Source: Nocardia veterana NBRC 100344 (GTDB taxonomy: Bacteria > Actinomycetota > Actinomycetes > Mycobacteriales > Mycobacteriaceae). Taken from it: DNA of 64,000 nt. Within the stretch, counting starts at the first letter, position 1; every line of letters starts with the position of its first letter. Location of the stretch: assembly GCF_000308855.1 (NCBI RefSeq), contig NZ_BAGM01000096.1, positions 1 through 64,000 of the forward strand. The letters run 5' to 3'. The position numbers were made by a program, and so were the translations under genes. Shown one piece after another: positions 26,089-35,372 of the stretch. The notes beneath the pieces are model-generated. The model was not told the DNA's origin, searched no databases, and worked only from the letters and a program-made list of their open reading frames with translations.

Positions 26089-26742
26089 ATGGTGGAGAAG
26101 ATCGCCGAGAACGCCGCAAGACGGCCTCGCCGCCGCGATGCCCGCGACAACCGGGACCGGATCGCCGCCGCTGCCCGACGCCGATTCGAGGCGGAAGGCC
26201 TGGAAGCCTCGCTCAATCAGATCGCCCGCGACGCCGGGGTCAGTATCGGCACCCTGTACAACCACTTCCCCACTCGCGAGGCCCTGATCGCCGATGCGCT
26301 GCTGGATTCGGTGCTCGAGTCCGGACGCAGCGCCGAAGCCGCGTTGCAGGCGGCCGATCCGTGGACGGGACTGGTCGAGCATCTGACGCGGCTGGCCGAG
26401 TGGCAGGCGAACGACCGGGGGTTCACCGATATCTGCGTCTATTCGCTGCCCGCGGACAGCCCGATAGAGGTCGCGAAACAGCGGGGCCACGACCTGTTCC
26501 GCCGGATGGTCGCCCGCGCCCAGCAGGCCGGACAGCTCCGCGCCGACATCACCGAGGCCGATCTCGGCCTGCTGCTGTGGTCGGTGGTCCGCGCCACCGA
26601 GGGCGTGCGCGATGTGGCGCCCGAGGCCTGGCGTCGGCATCTGGCGGTGCTGCTCGACGGAATGCGCGCCGAGTCGGCGCATCCGCTCCCCGGTGAATCG
26701 TTGACCCAAGAAACGGTGCGGACGGCCATGACCCTCAGCTGA
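26089..26742 (+). CDS. TetR-family transcriptional regulator
   Basis: 217 residues. The TetR DNA-binding domain is clear (RDNRDRIAAAARRRFEAEGLEASLNQIARDAGVSIGTLYNHFPTREALIADALL, about 20-75). The ligand-binding C-terminal domain is of the SbtR type (WQANDRGFTDICVYSLPADSPIEVAKQRGHDLFRRMVARAQQAGQLRADITEADLGLLLW). It is divergent from the SDR gene and probably represses it and itself through the palindrome between them. The ligand is unknown. Confidence 0.92.
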   Translation: MVEKIAENAARRPRRRDARDNRDRIAAAARRRFEAEGLEASLNQIARDAGVSIGTLYNHFPTREALIADALLDSVLESGRSAEAALQAADPWTGLVEHLTRLAEWQANDRGFTDICVYSLPADSPIEVAKQRGHDLFRRMVARAQQAGQLRADITEADLGLLLWSVVRATEGVRDVAPEAWRRHLAVLLDGMRAESAHPLPGESLTQETVRTAMTLS

Positions 26743-27055
26743 ACGGTTACGCGAAGGAAGGCCATCGGACGAAGGAAGGCCGTGGGGGTTCGAAAAGCCC
26801 CGAATACGAGCAGTCCCCGGTAGTCTCCATCGATTCCTGAACCTCAGTCGTCGCTGACGGTCCGGTACTCGACTGGCTTGCCGGGGGCCTGGCCGGATCC
26901 TGGAAAAAGTCTTGTTCATCGGCTGACGTCTCATCCGATTACGCAACTGCTCTCCGGTATTCCGGTGTATTTACAGTGTCCTCCTGATTCGCGCGCAGTC
27001 AAGACCCGGAGCGGCCGAAATTTCGCCGTCTTCGCTGCTCAGGAACCGCGCGGAG
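26743..27055. other. Intergenic region with no gene recognised
   Basis: 313 bp between the TetR and DUF1697 genes. It contains an 11-bp direct repeat, GAAGGAAGGCC, at 26753-26763 and 26771-26781, and a weak GGGG/CCCC hairpin just after it that could end the TetR transcript. No tRNA, riboswitch or coding frame could be supported. Confidence 0.6.
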
Positions 27056-27595
27056 CTACAACTTGGCCAGCACCTTCTGGACGGTCAGCCAGGTGCGGGT
27101 GGTGATGTCCTTGCCGTAGACCGTCTCCAGCCAGGCCATGTGGTTGGGCGTCGACGAGTCGGTGTTGTCGATGACCGCCAGCAGTGCCGCAGCAGCTCGG
27201 TCGTAGCGCACGATCCGCACCGCGGACTCCGGGACGGCCGGCGGATCGGGTGGGGCGAGCCGGGCCCGCTCCTTCACGAACGTCACGGTGAGATAGGTGC
27301 CGCGGGCATGGGTGAGTCCGGGGAACGGATCCGAATCGACCAGCGCCCGCAGCTCCTCCCGGCTGCGGATGATGGTGCCGCCGCCGATACCGAGTTCGGC
27401 CTGCAGCGCGGCCTGGATCTGCGATTCCATTGCGGCCGTATCGGTTTCGGTGCTGCCGAAGACGATGTTCCCGCTGGCCAGCACCGACCCCACATCCTCG
27501 AAGCCGAGGCCCTCGAACACCGCCCGCAACTTCTCGTTGCGCATATTCGGGTTACTGGGCATGATCCCCCGCAACCACGCCGCGTACCGGTTCAT
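27056..27595 (-). CDS. DUF1697 family protein
   Basis: 179 residues matching DUF1697: YAAWLRGIMPSNPNMRNEKLRAVFEGLGFEDVGSVLASGNIVFGS at the N-terminus, IIRSREELRALVDSDPF in the middle, and TTRTWLTVQKVLAKL at the end. The family is widespread in actinobacteria and has no proven function. ATG 27595 matches the usual start; no ribosome binding site is visible, so translation may be leaderless. Confidence 0.9.
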   Translation of the reverse strand: MNRYAAWLRGIMPSNPNMRNEKLRAVFEGLGFEDVGSVLASGNIVFGSTETDTAAMESQIQAALQAELGIGGGTIIRSREELRALVDSDPFPGLTHARGTYLTVTFVKERARLAPPDPPAVPESAVRIVRYDRAAAALLAVIDNTDSSTPNHMAWLETVYGKDITTRTWLTVQKVLAKL

Positions 27596-27655
27596 GCGCC
27601 GAAGGCTACCGGCCGGCACCGACAATGCGGCGGCCGCACATCTGCCGGCAACGGA

Positions 27656-28408
27656 TCACTCCGGACCCGCCCCGACCCCCGCCTTCTTGCGTTCGATATC
27701 GGCCAGCGCGGCGGCGTGACGGGCCCGCTCCTCGGCGGCGTCGTCCCAGGCCTTCTTCCGGTTCTTGACCACCCGGGCCGGGGCGCCGACGGCGATGCTG
27801 TAGTCCGGGATCTCCCCCTTCACCACGGCATGGGCGCCGAGCACGCAGCCGCGGCCCACCCGGGTTTCGCGCAGCACGGTCACCTTGGCCGCGATCCAGG
27901 TGTCGGGACCGATCCGGACCGGGCTCTTCACGATGCCCTGGTCCTTGATCGGCATCGTCACATCGTCCATGCGGTGGTCGAAGTCGCAGATGTAGCACCA
28001 GTCGGCGACCAGGGTGGACTCACCGATCTCGATGTCGAGGTAGGTGTTGACGACGTTGTCCTTGCCGAAGACGACCTTGTCACCGATCCGCAGCGAACCC
28101 TCGTGGCAGCGCAGGGCGTTACCGTCGCCGATGTGCACCCACTTGCCGATCTCCATCCGGCCCAGTTCGGGGGTGGCATGGATTTCGACGTTGCGACCGA
28201 GAAAGACCATGCCGCGCAGCACGATATGCGGATTGGCCATCCGGAACTTGAACAACCGGTAGTACCGCACCAGGTACCACGGCGTGTACGCGCGGTTGGC
28301 GAGCACCCAGCGCAGCGACGCCATCGTCAGAAATCGCGCCTGCTCCGGATCCCGGCGGCGTGACCCCCGCCAACGCGAACGCAACGGTGCGCCCCACATG
28401 CTCGTCAC
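27656..28408 (-). CDS. Left-handed beta-helix acyltransferase (Rv3034c-like)
   Basis: 250 residues with hexapeptide repeats of the LpxA/maltose O-acetyltransferase type. The series runs from NPHIVLRGMVFLGRNVEIHATPEL through VGRGCVLGAHAVVKGEIPDYSIAVGAPARVVKNRK, where the final IAVGAPARVVK is the hallmark. An N-terminal basic helix (NRAYTPWYLVRYYRLFKFR) could face the membrane. It probably O-acylates a sugar or lipid. GTG 28408 is preferred to ATG 28399 because GGGAG lies 9 nt before it. The position matches Rv3034c. Confidence 0.87.
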   Translation of the reverse strand: MTSMWGAPLRSRWRGSRRRDPEQARFLTMASLRWVLANRAYTPWYLVRYYRLFKFRMANPHIVLRGMVFLGRNVEIHATPELGRMEIGKWVHIGDGNALRCHEGSLRIGDKVVFGKDNVVNTYLDIEIGESTLVADWCYICDFDHRMDDVTMPIKDQGIVKSPVRIGPDTWIAAKVTVLRETRVGRGCVLGAHAVVKGEIPDYSIAVGAPARVVKNRKKAWDDAAEERARHAAALADIERKKAGVGAGPE

Positions 28409-28639
28409 GGGTCTGCTCCCTTTCCTTCCGGCGACGGATACCTCGTGGTCACCCGATCGAAGTACCAGGGTACTTTCGTATCGCGGGCGCGCGACTCCGC
28501 CCCGGATATTCGCGCCGCGACACTCGCGGGCCGCTCGGCGGCCGGTTCCGGCGCCGCATCTTCTCACCCAGCACGCTGCGACGGTGGTGAATGTTCTAGT
28601 CTCGTGCAGGCCCGTTACGAACAGATGGGAGTCCAGCAG

Positions 28640-30049
28640 GTGCGAAGCGGCAGCCGGCGACCCGAGCGCAGCGAGCACGACCGCGGCGGACACCACCCGA
28701 CGTCCTTGCGCCGCTCGGCAATTCGAGCGGGCGCACCGAAGCGCGCCGTCGCCGCGCTGGGCGCCGTCGGCATGCTGGCGCTGACCGGGTGCGGCAGCAC
28801 CACGATCGACGACATCAAGGTGGGTCCCGGAAAAGGCTGGCAGTCGGCCTTCCACGATGCTCGCAACAGCGGATCGAGTCCTGTCGACGGCTCCCGCCGG
28901 CTGCGTCTCAGCTGGTCCCGGCCCATCGGTGGGCCGCTGGCCAACGCGACCACGATCGGCCCGGACGGGCAGTTGTTCGTCACCTCACGGACCACCACCG
29001 ACTGTGTCGGCAAACCGGGCACCACCGGCATCATCTTCTCCTTCCAGATGCCGACCGGCCGCAAGCGGTTCTGCAATGCGCTCGGACCGGACGCCATCGC
29101 CGCGGCCTCGGCGGTCGACGGCGCGAGCAATGTCTACGTCGGCGACGACGGAGCGGTCTTCGCATTCAACGCGCTGGGCCAGCCGCGCTGGCGCACACCC
29201 GTTGCGGGCGTTCCCGTTTCGGTGCAGTTCACCAGCGACGGCACGGTGCTGTCGGTATCGCAATCCGGTCAGGTCGACATCCTGGATCGGCAGACCGGCG
29301 ACCGCGAGGTGTCGACCTATCAGGTGCTGGGCGATCCGGACTTCCTCGCCCATCCGAACGTGCCGCGACCGCCGGACGGGCAGGGTATCGACGACTGCGC
29401 GATCGGCGGCCCGCAGTGCCCGGTGGCGAATGTGTCGGCGCTCGACCGGGATTCGGGGCGGTTCTATCTGACGGCCTGGCGCCCCGGCGCCCCCGCGGCC
29501 TCGCTGGTGGCGCTGCACTACGCCGATCGCAAGGTCGTCCAGGACTGGAGCGTGGACATCCTGACCGACGGCAGCGCGACCAGTCCGACCCTGTCCGCGG
29601 ACGGAAAGACGCTGTACGTCGGCGACAACAGCGGGCGCCTGCTCGCCGTCGACACCGCCGACGGTCGCACCAAATGGACCCAGCCGCTGGGTTTCACCCC
29701 GCGCGGCGGCATCTCCGAACTGGACGGGCTGCTCGTTCCCGGCGGGGACGACGGGCATCTGACGGCCCTGCGCGACAAGGGCGACAGCGTCGAGATCGCC
29801 TGGGAGCGCAAGGACCTGACGCTGCGCGGCCGTCCCGTCCAGACCGCCGGCGGCACCGGCTACGTGGTGGTGCCGATGGGCGAGGCGCTCACTCTGCTCA
29901 CCTTCGAGACCGAGACCGGTAAGACGATCGCCTCGGCGGCGCTGCCGGGCGCCCAGGGCACCACAGTCTCGACGACCATCGGACCCGACGGTGAAGTGGT
30001 GGTGGCGACCCGCATCGGCGAACTGTTCGCCTTCGAGCCGGAACACTAG
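28640..30049 (+). CDS. PQQ-repeat beta-propeller lipoprotein (Rv3035-like)
   Basis: About 469 residues. A basic N-region and hydrophobic helix end at the lipobox LTGC (AVAALGAVGMLALTGCGS), so the mature protein is lipid-anchored outside the membrane. Repeated PQQ-like blades follow (TIGPDGQLFVTSRTTT, DGASNVYVGDDGAVFAFNALGQPRWRTPV, SADGKTLYVGDNSGRLLAVDTADGRTKWTQPL, TIGPDGEVVVATRIGELFAFEP). GTG 28640 has GGGAG at 8 nt spacing and is favoured over ATG 28625. No catalytic site is evident; a binding or scaffold role is likely. It is convergent with the next gene, 10 bp away. Confidence 0.83.
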   Translation: MRSGSRRPERSEHDRGGHHPTSLRRSAIRAGAPKRAVAALGAVGMLALTGCGSTTIDDIKVGPGKGWQSAFHDARNSGSSPVDGSRRLRLSWSRPIGGPLANATTIGPDGQLFVTSRTTTDCVGKPGTTGIIFSFQMPTGRKRFCNALGPDAIAAASAVDGASNVYVGDDGAVFAFNALGQPRWRTPVAGVPVSVQFTSDGTVLSVSQSGQVDILDRQTGDREVSTYQVLGDPDFLAHPNVPRPPDGQGIDDCAIGGPQCPVANVSALDRDSGRFYLTAWRPGAPAASLVALHYADRKVVQDWSVDILTDGSATSPTLSADGKTLYVGDNSGRLLAVDTADGRTKWTQPLGFTPRGGISELDGLLVPGGDDGHLTALRDKGDSVEIAWERKDLTLRGRPVQTAGGTGYVVVPMGEALTLLTFETETGKTIASAALPGAQGTTVSTTIGPDGEVVVATRIGELFAFEPEH

Positions 30050-30059
30050 CTCGGCCGGC

Positions 30060-31304
30060 TCAGCGAGCGGCCGGCGTTTCGCACACGAATGCCGTTGCGG
30101 TCCGGCCGATTCGTGTGAGGACCACGGTGTGGGGAGTGTCGCCGCGTGGTTTGATCCGCCGCCGGAGCGCGTCCGGGTCGATGTCGACGCCGCGGATCAG
30201 GATTTCCAGCGGACCGCAGTGGCGGCGGTGCAGTTCGGCGCGCAACGCCTTCTCCCGGAACTCGAGCCGCTCGAGAACGCGGAATCCGCGCACGCCCGCG
30301 GGCACCGCATCGCCGGTGAGATAGGCGATCCTCGGATCGAGCTGCCACAGACCGTATTTCGCGGCGTAGTGGCGGACCAGCCCGGCGCGGACGACCGCGC
30401 CGTCGGGGTCGACGATCCATTCGCCCGGTGAGCGTTCCGGAATCTCGTCCGGCTCGGTGTCGGTGAGCGTCCAGAATGTACCGTCGCCGGACAACACCGT
30501 CGCCCGCCGGCGCACCCCGCCATCGGTGAGGCCGGACGACCAGAGGCAGGCTTCCCGCACCGCACCGTCGAGGGAGATCACCTCGACCTCGCCGTCCCAG
30601 GACAGCCCCTCGTAACCGTCGGGCCCCCGCCCGGCGCGCTCGGAGAGCGGGTGGGTGCCGGGCCGCCGGGGCGCGAAACGGTCGAAATCCAGTCCGGGAG
30701 CGCATTTCACGACCAGATCACGGTCGCGATAGGCGGCCAGCAGCGGCGCGAGCGGCGGCTGCAACCGAGCCGGATCGTGGGTGCGGCGCCCGCCCGCCCG
30801 GCGCGCGGGATCGGCGAGCACGACGGTGTCGCGGCTGCACGGCCGCAGCGCGTCGGCCCGGACCAGTGCGACATTCGGCGCATCCGCCAGATTGTGCGCG
30901 GCCATCGCCAACCGCAGCCGGTCCAGATCGCTGCCGAGTACCACCGGGCATTCCCGATGCAGCGCGGCCAGTTCCGCGCCGATCGAACAGGTGACATCGT
31001 GCACCGGCCGGCCCGCCAAGCGCCGGGCCCGATACCGGGCGACCACAGTCGGGGTCGCCTGCTGCAGGGCATCGTCGGTGAGCAGCCAGTGCGCCGCATC
31101 GGCGAGTTTGGTCTCCGCCCGCCGCCGCAACTGCACGGTCTCGACCACCGCGGCCGTGTGGTCGCCGCACTCGCGGCGCAGGACGTCGAGGTCGCGCAGC
31201 AGCGTCGCGGGCGTCAACGGCCGCGACGCTGCCGCCGCCAGCGCATCCCGGCCCGTCGGGGTCGTCAGATAGTCGATATCCCGCGCGCTGAACTCGTACC
31301 CCAT
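30060..31304 (-). CDS. Class I SAM-dependent methyltransferase with THUMP-like domain (Rv3037c-like)
   Basis: 414 residues. The methyltransferase core is visible as HDVTCSIGAELAALHRECPVVLGSDLDRLRLAMAAHN, VALVRADALRP and DTVVLADPARRAGGRRTHDPARLQPPL. The C-terminal THUMP-like domain includes DPRIAYLTGDAVPAGVRGFRVLERLEFREKALRAELHRRHCGPLEILIRGVDIDPDALRRR. RNA is the probable substrate; the exact modification is unknown. GGAG lies before ATG 31304. It keeps the Rv3037c position next to the Rv3038c-like gene. Confidence 0.87.
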   Translation of the reverse strand: MGYEFSARDIDYLTTPTGRDALAAAASRPLTPATLLRDLDVLRRECGDHTAAVVETVQLRRRAETKLADAAHWLLTDDALQQATPTVVARYRARRLAGRPVHDVTCSIGAELAALHRECPVVLGSDLDRLRLAMAAHNLADAPNVALVRADALRPCSRDTVVLADPARRAGGRRTHDPARLQPPLAPLLAAYRDRDLVVKCAPGLDFDRFAPRRPGTHPLSERAGRGPDGYEGLSWDGEVEVISLDGAVREACLWSSGLTDGGVRRRATVLSGDGTFWTLTDTEPDEIPERSPGEWIVDPDGAVVRAGLVRHYAAKYGLWQLDPRIAYLTGDAVPAGVRGFRVLERLEFREKALRAELHRRHCGPLEILIRGVDIDPDALRRRIKPRGDTPHTVVLTRIGRTATAFVCETPAAR

Positions 31305-31485
31305 CAGCGCGGCTCCGGTCGGTGCCGCGGCGACGACGCGCGCACCGCCCGGCATCCGTCGACATGGCCCGCAACGTTACGCGGCGGGACTGCGGCGCCG
31401 GGCGGCGCGGAATCCGGCCGGACCTTCGTGGCGATCCGCGGCGGACCGGCGAGAGCGGCCCGCACGCGAAACGGCCGGCCGCGCA

Positions 31486-32460
31486 CTACTTTCCGGCGCC
31501 CGGCTTCACACCGGTGATCATGGCGTTGTAGAAGAACTGCCGCGGCACCACGTGGCGCAACACCTTCTCGTCGAGCTTGCTCAGCCCCAGCCACGCCTTG
31601 TACTGCGCCATCCGATAGCGCCAGGTGAGTTTCTCGTCCGGCACCGCGGCCTCGAAGGTGCGCACCGGCCAGCCCCACAGCGCGGCCGCGAACTCCTCGG
31701 TCTCGGCGTGCACCTGCACCGCACCGGCCCGGCGGGCGATGTCCTCGAGGTCGGAGGGATCGAAGGTGTGCAGGTCGACGACCGCTTCCAGGGCCGCGGC
31801 CCGCGACGACTCGTCCAGTTCGGCCTGCGGGCGCCGCCAGTCGGACAGGAACGGCAGCTTGGTCACCTCGGTGGTGACCTTCCAGGTGATCTGGCCCAGT
31901 TTGCGGGCGTAGAAGTTGCCGATGGTGGTCGGCTCACCGGCGAAGACGAAACGGCCGCCCGGCTTCAGCACCCGCAGGCATTCCCGCAACGCCTGCTCGA
32001 CATCCGGAATGTGGTGCAGCACAGCATGTCCCACGACCAGGTCGAAGGTGTTGTCCTCGTAGGGGATGGTCTCGGCGTCGGCGACCCGGCCGTCGACATC
32101 CAGCCCCAGGTTCTGCGCGTTGCGGGTCGCGACCTTGACCATGCCCGGCGAAAGATCGGTCACCGAACCGGATTTCGCCACCCCGGCCTGCATCAGGTTC
32201 AACAGGAAGAAGCCGGTGCCGCACCCGAGTTCGAGGGCCCGCTCGTACGGCAGCGGCGCATTCGGGGCGACGGCGTCGAAGCGGCCGCGCGCGTACTCGA
32301 TGCAGCGCTCGTCGTAGGAGATGGACCATTTGTCGTCGTAGGTCTCGGCCTCCCAGTCGTGGTAGAGGACCTGCGCGAGCTTGTTGTCGGTGAGCGCGGC
32401 CTGGACCTCGGCCTCGGTGGCGTGCGGGTTCGGCGCGGGGTCGTCAAGACGTGCGGTCAT
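31486..32460 (-). CDS. Class I SAM-dependent methyltransferase (Rv3038c-like)
   Basis: 324 residues. Motif I is ALELGCGTGFFLLNLMQAG, then SVTDLSPGMVKVATRNAQNLGLDVDGRVADAETIPYEDNTFDLVVGHAVLHHIPDVEQALRECLRVLKPGGRFVF, a textbook UbiE/Methyltransf_11 pattern. The long C-terminal part (WRYRMAQYKAWLGLSKLDEKVLRHVVPRQFFYNAMITGVKPG) probably forms the substrate cap. The substrate is unknown. It lies downstream of echA on the same strand with a 36-bp gap. Confidence 0.88.
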   Translation of the reverse strand: MTARLDDPAPNPHATEAEVQAALTDNKLAQVLYHDWEAETYDDKWSISYDERCIEYARGRFDAVAPNAPLPYERALELGCGTGFFLLNLMQAGVAKSGSVTDLSPGMVKVATRNAQNLGLDVDGRVADAETIPYEDNTFDLVVGHAVLHHIPDVEQALRECLRVLKPGGRFVFAGEPTTIGNFYARKLGQITWKVTTEVTKLPFLSDWRRPQAELDESSRAAALEAVVDLHTFDPSDLEDIARRAGAVQVHAETEEFAAALWGWPVRTFEAAVPDEKLTWRYRMAQYKAWLGLSKLDEKVLRHVVPRQFFYNAMITGVKPGAGK

Positions 32461-32496
32461 GGTGGCACAGCGTATCGAGTGATCACGCGGAGTGGG

Positions 32497-33261
32497 TCAG
32501 CGGCCCAGGAATTCCGCGGCACCCGGACCCGACGCCGAATAGGAACGTGTTCCTATGCTGCGGTCTTCCGTCTCGAACAGGGCCGCCCACTCGGTTCGGG
32601 CGCGGTCCAGGCCGTGCGGACCGGCCTCGAAAACGCGTTTCGCGGCGGCGAGCGCACGGGCCGGGCCGCTGTTGAATTGCCGGGCCCAGCGCAGCGCGGC
32701 CGCGAAGACGTCGTCGGGGGCGACCACCTCGTCGACCAGGCCGATCGCGGCGGCCTCCTCGGCATCGACGTAGCGGCCGGTGCACACCAGATCCTCGGCC
32801 GGGGCGCGGCCGACGAGCAGCACCAGCCGGCGAATGCCCGCCACCGGAATCAGACCGGTCCGGATCTGGGGCAGGCCGAGCTTGACGTTGTCGCCGATCA
32901 ACCGGCGGTCGGCGCCCAGCGCGAGCTCGAGGCCCGCGCCGACCGCATACCCGGTGATCGCGGCGATGGTCGGCTGCGGAATTCGGGCCAGGCAGCCCAG
33001 CGCCCGTTGCAGATCCGGGGCGATGGCGCCGGCCTGTTCCGCCGTCCACTCCGCGAGTTCGGCCACATCGTCGCCCGCGCTGAAGATTCGCTCGTCGCCG
33101 TAGACGATCACCGCCCGCACGTCGCCGTCCCCGGCGAGATCCGCCGCGGCCGCCGACAGCTCCAGAGCCAGTTGCAGGTTGATCAGATTCAGCGGCGGCC
33201 GTGCGAAACGCAGTACGGCGATACCCGCCTCGACACGGTCCACGGTCACGAATTCGGCCAC
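32497..33261 (-). CDS. Enoyl-CoA hydratase/isomerase family protein (EchA17-like)
   Basis: 254 residues of the crotonase fold. The oxyanion-hole segment is VIVYGDERIFSAGDDVAEL and the second is AAITGYAVGAGLELALGADRRLIGDNVKLGLPQIRTGLIPVAGIRRL. The second usual catalytic Glu is not clearly conserved there (LPQIRTGLIPVAG has Gln-Ile in place of Pro-Glu), so the reaction may differ from standard hydration. In gene order it matches echA17 of M. tuberculosis. It would act in fatty-acid or isoprenoid degradation and could deliver electrons through EtfAB. Confidence 0.87.
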   Translation of the reverse strand: MAEFVTVDRVEAGIAVLRFARPPLNLINLQLALELSAAAADLAGDGDVRAVIVYGDERIFSAGDDVAELAEWTAEQAGAIAPDLQRALGCLARIPQPTIAAITGYAVGAGLELALGADRRLIGDNVKLGLPQIRTGLIPVAGIRRLVLLVGRAPAEDLVCTGRYVDAEEAAAIGLVDEVVAPDDVFAAALRWARQFNSGPARALAAAKRVFEAGPHGLDRARTEWAALFETEDRSIGTRSYSASGPGAAEFLGR

Positions 33262-33422
33262 CGCGCGAGCCTACTGTGCGGGGCGGGAGCGACCGACGAT
33301 CGGCATCCGGTCGCGCTCGCACACCGCCCAGGACCACGAGCCGAACCGACGACCGCCGAGCGGCGCCGAGGCCACCACCGCGACCCGGAGGATCGTCGAG
33401 GCCGGGCAGGCGGGCAACCCGC

Positions 33423-34253
33423 TCACTCTCGCTTCGAGCCCTGCAACCGGGACGCGTCCGGCATATCGGCGAAATAGCGAGTGTTGTTCGGGAACTGCAG
33501 CATCGGCTTCCCGTCGACCGGCTCGAAGACCGGCATGATCGGCGCGATCGACCGTTCGGCCGCGAGAATATCCGCGGTGGAGGCGAATTCGGCGATCGAG
33601 CTCAGTTGCGTCCAGGTCGGCGGCAACAGGACGTCCGCACCCGCACGCCAGCGATCCAACGCCTGTGCCGGGGTTCGCCATGCCACCTCGTGCGCCTCGG
33701 TGGTGGCCCCGTCGGCGCGCTGCCCCTCGGGCAGGACCGCGACGAAGAAGTAGGTGTCGTAGCGCCGCGGCTCCACCACCGGCGTGATCCAGTTGTCCCA
33801 CGGCCGCAACAGGTCGGCGCGCAGCACCAGATTCGCACTCGCCAGGAAGTCGCCCAGCGACAATTCGCGGCGCTCGAGCTTCTCCCGCGCGGCGCGGTAG
33901 GCCACGGTGTCCGAGACGACGGTGTCGGCGGTCGGCCCCGCCAGCAGGACACCGCATTCCTCGAACGTCTCCCGCACCGCGGCGCACACCAGCGCCTGCG
34001 CGCGAGCGCGGTCGACTCCGAAACGCCGGCCCCACCAGCTCGGGTCCGGACCGGCCCAGGCGATCTCCGCATCCGCGTCGGAGGGATCGACTCCACCGCC
34101 GGGGAAGACCGTCATCCCCGCCGCGAAGGCCATCGCCTTGACCCGTCGCTGCAGAAAGACCTCCGGACCGGAGGCGCCGTCCCGGACGAGGACCACGGTC
34201 GAGGCGTCCTTCGGCGCGGCCGGCTCGGTTTCCGACACAGTTTCACTCACCAT
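33423..34253 (-). CDS. NUDIX hydrolase (Rv3040c-like)
   Basis: 276 residues. The N-terminal half has STVVLVRDGASGPEVFLQRRVKAMAFAAGMTVFPGGGVDPSDAD. The Nudix helix is AAVRETFEECGVLLAG; its R-E-T-x-E-E core is clear, while the Gly ahead of it is displaced by an insertion, as in the NUDT19-type long NUDIX enzymes acting on CoA. The C-terminal region (ALDRWRAGADVLLPPTWTQLSSIAEF) is typical of that group. CoA or acyl-CoA as substrate is an inference. Confidence 0.87.
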   Translation of the reverse strand: MVSETVSETEPAAPKDASTVVLVRDGASGPEVFLQRRVKAMAFAAGMTVFPGGGVDPSDADAEIAWAGPDPSWWGRRFGVDRARAQALVCAAVRETFEECGVLLAGPTADTVVSDTVAYRAAREKLERRELSLGDFLASANLVLRADLLRPWDNWITPVVEPRRYDTYFFVAVLPEGQRADGATTEAHEVAWRTPAQALDRWRAGADVLLPPTWTQLSSIAEFASTADILAAERSIAPIMPVFEPVDGKPMLQFPNNTRYFADMPDASRLQGSKRE

Positions 34254-34320
34254 CGCACCCTAACGCTCGCTTGGTTCCGATCGGCAGCAGGTCCCTCGAC
34301 CGGCATCCGGGGAGCCCGGC

Positions 34321-35208
34321 TCAGGCACGATGGCGACCGAAACGCTGTGCGCGCCGGGCGAAATAGCGACCGTCGATCCGATCGAGGGCGATCGACTGCC
34401 GGAACGCCTCGCTGAGATTCTCCGCGGTCAGCACATCCGACAGCAGCCCCTGGGCGACCACATCGCCCTCGTTGAGCAGCAACGCATGGGTGAAGCCGGG
34501 CGGAATCTCCTCAACGTGGTGGGTGACCAGCACCGTCGCGGGCGCATCGGGATCGGCGGCCAGATCACCGAGCTGCTCGACCAGTTCCTCACGACCGCCC
34601 AGATCCAGTCCGGCGGCCGGCTCGTCGAGCAGCAACAGCTCCGGATCGGTCATCAGCGCGCGGGCGATGAGCACCCGTTTGCGCTCACCCTCGGACAGCG
34701 TGCCGTAGGAGCGATCGGAAAGATGTTCCGCACCCAGGCTTTCCAGAATGTCCACCGCGCGGTCGGTATCGATCTCGTCGTACCTCTCGCGCCAGCGGCC
34801 CATCACGCCATATCCGGCCGAGACCACCAGATCGGAGACCTTCTCGTCGAGCGGGATCCGGCTGGCCACCGCCGCCGAGGACAGACCGATGCGCGGACGC
34901 AATTCGCTGATATCGGTTTTGCCGAGCACCTCGCCCAGCAGGACCGCCGAGCCCGAGCTGGGATACAGCTCGGCGGCGGCCATCCGCAGCAGCGAGGTCT
35001 TACCGGCGCCGTTGGGGCCGAGTACGACCCAGCGTTCGTCGAGTTCCACCTGCCAGGTGACGGGGCCCACCAGGGTGTGGCCCGACCGCCGGACGGTCAC
35101 CTCGTTGAAATCGATGAGCAGATCGGGATCCGGTTGCGGCACGAGCTCCATCTTTGCCGACGCGCTCGAACCGTTGCCAACGTGGTCGGTGTGCACGGTA
35201 TCCGTCAT
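34321..35208 (-). CDS. ABC transporter ATP-binding protein (Rv3041c-like)
   Basis: 295 residues with a complete nucleotide-binding domain: Walker A LGPNGAGKTSLLRM, the ABC signature YGTLSEGERKRVLIARAL, Walker B LLLLDEPAAGLD and the switch His in VLVTHHVEEIPPGF. No permease gene adjoins it, so it may be a stand-alone regulator-like ATPase or may pair with a distant permease. ATG 35208 is used; an ATG four codons upstream (35220) is in frame. The position equals Rv3041c. Confidence 0.9.
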   Translation of the reverse strand: MTDTVHTDHVGNGSSASAKMELVPQPDPDLLIDFNEVTVRRSGHTLVGPVTWQVELDERWVVLGPNGAGKTSLLRMAAAELYPSSGSAVLLGEVLGKTDISELRPRIGLSSAAVASRIPLDEKVSDLVVSAGYGVMGRWRERYDEIDTDRAVDILESLGAEHLSDRSYGTLSEGERKRVLIARALMTDPELLLLDEPAAGLDLGGREELVEQLGDLAADPDAPATVLVTHHVEEIPPGFTHALLLNEGDVVAQGLLSDVLTAENLSEAFRQSIALDRIDGRYFARRAQRFGRHRA

Positions 35209-35372
35209 AGTCGGCCACATCCGCCCGCACGATCCGAATCGGCCATTGCCACAGTGAGATTCCGCACGTTTGAGCACCCTACGGCGCTCGACACACCACG
35301 GCGCGCCGAGCCCGCAGCCGACAGCGCGTCGGCTGCCGACCTCGCGTTCGCCGAGGGGTCGTGCGCCGCTGG

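Noticed and set aside
26780-26820. tRNA T-arm-like GGGGGTTCGAAAAGCCCC
   Set aside because: The stem pairs poorly and no acceptor, D or anticodon arms can be built around it.
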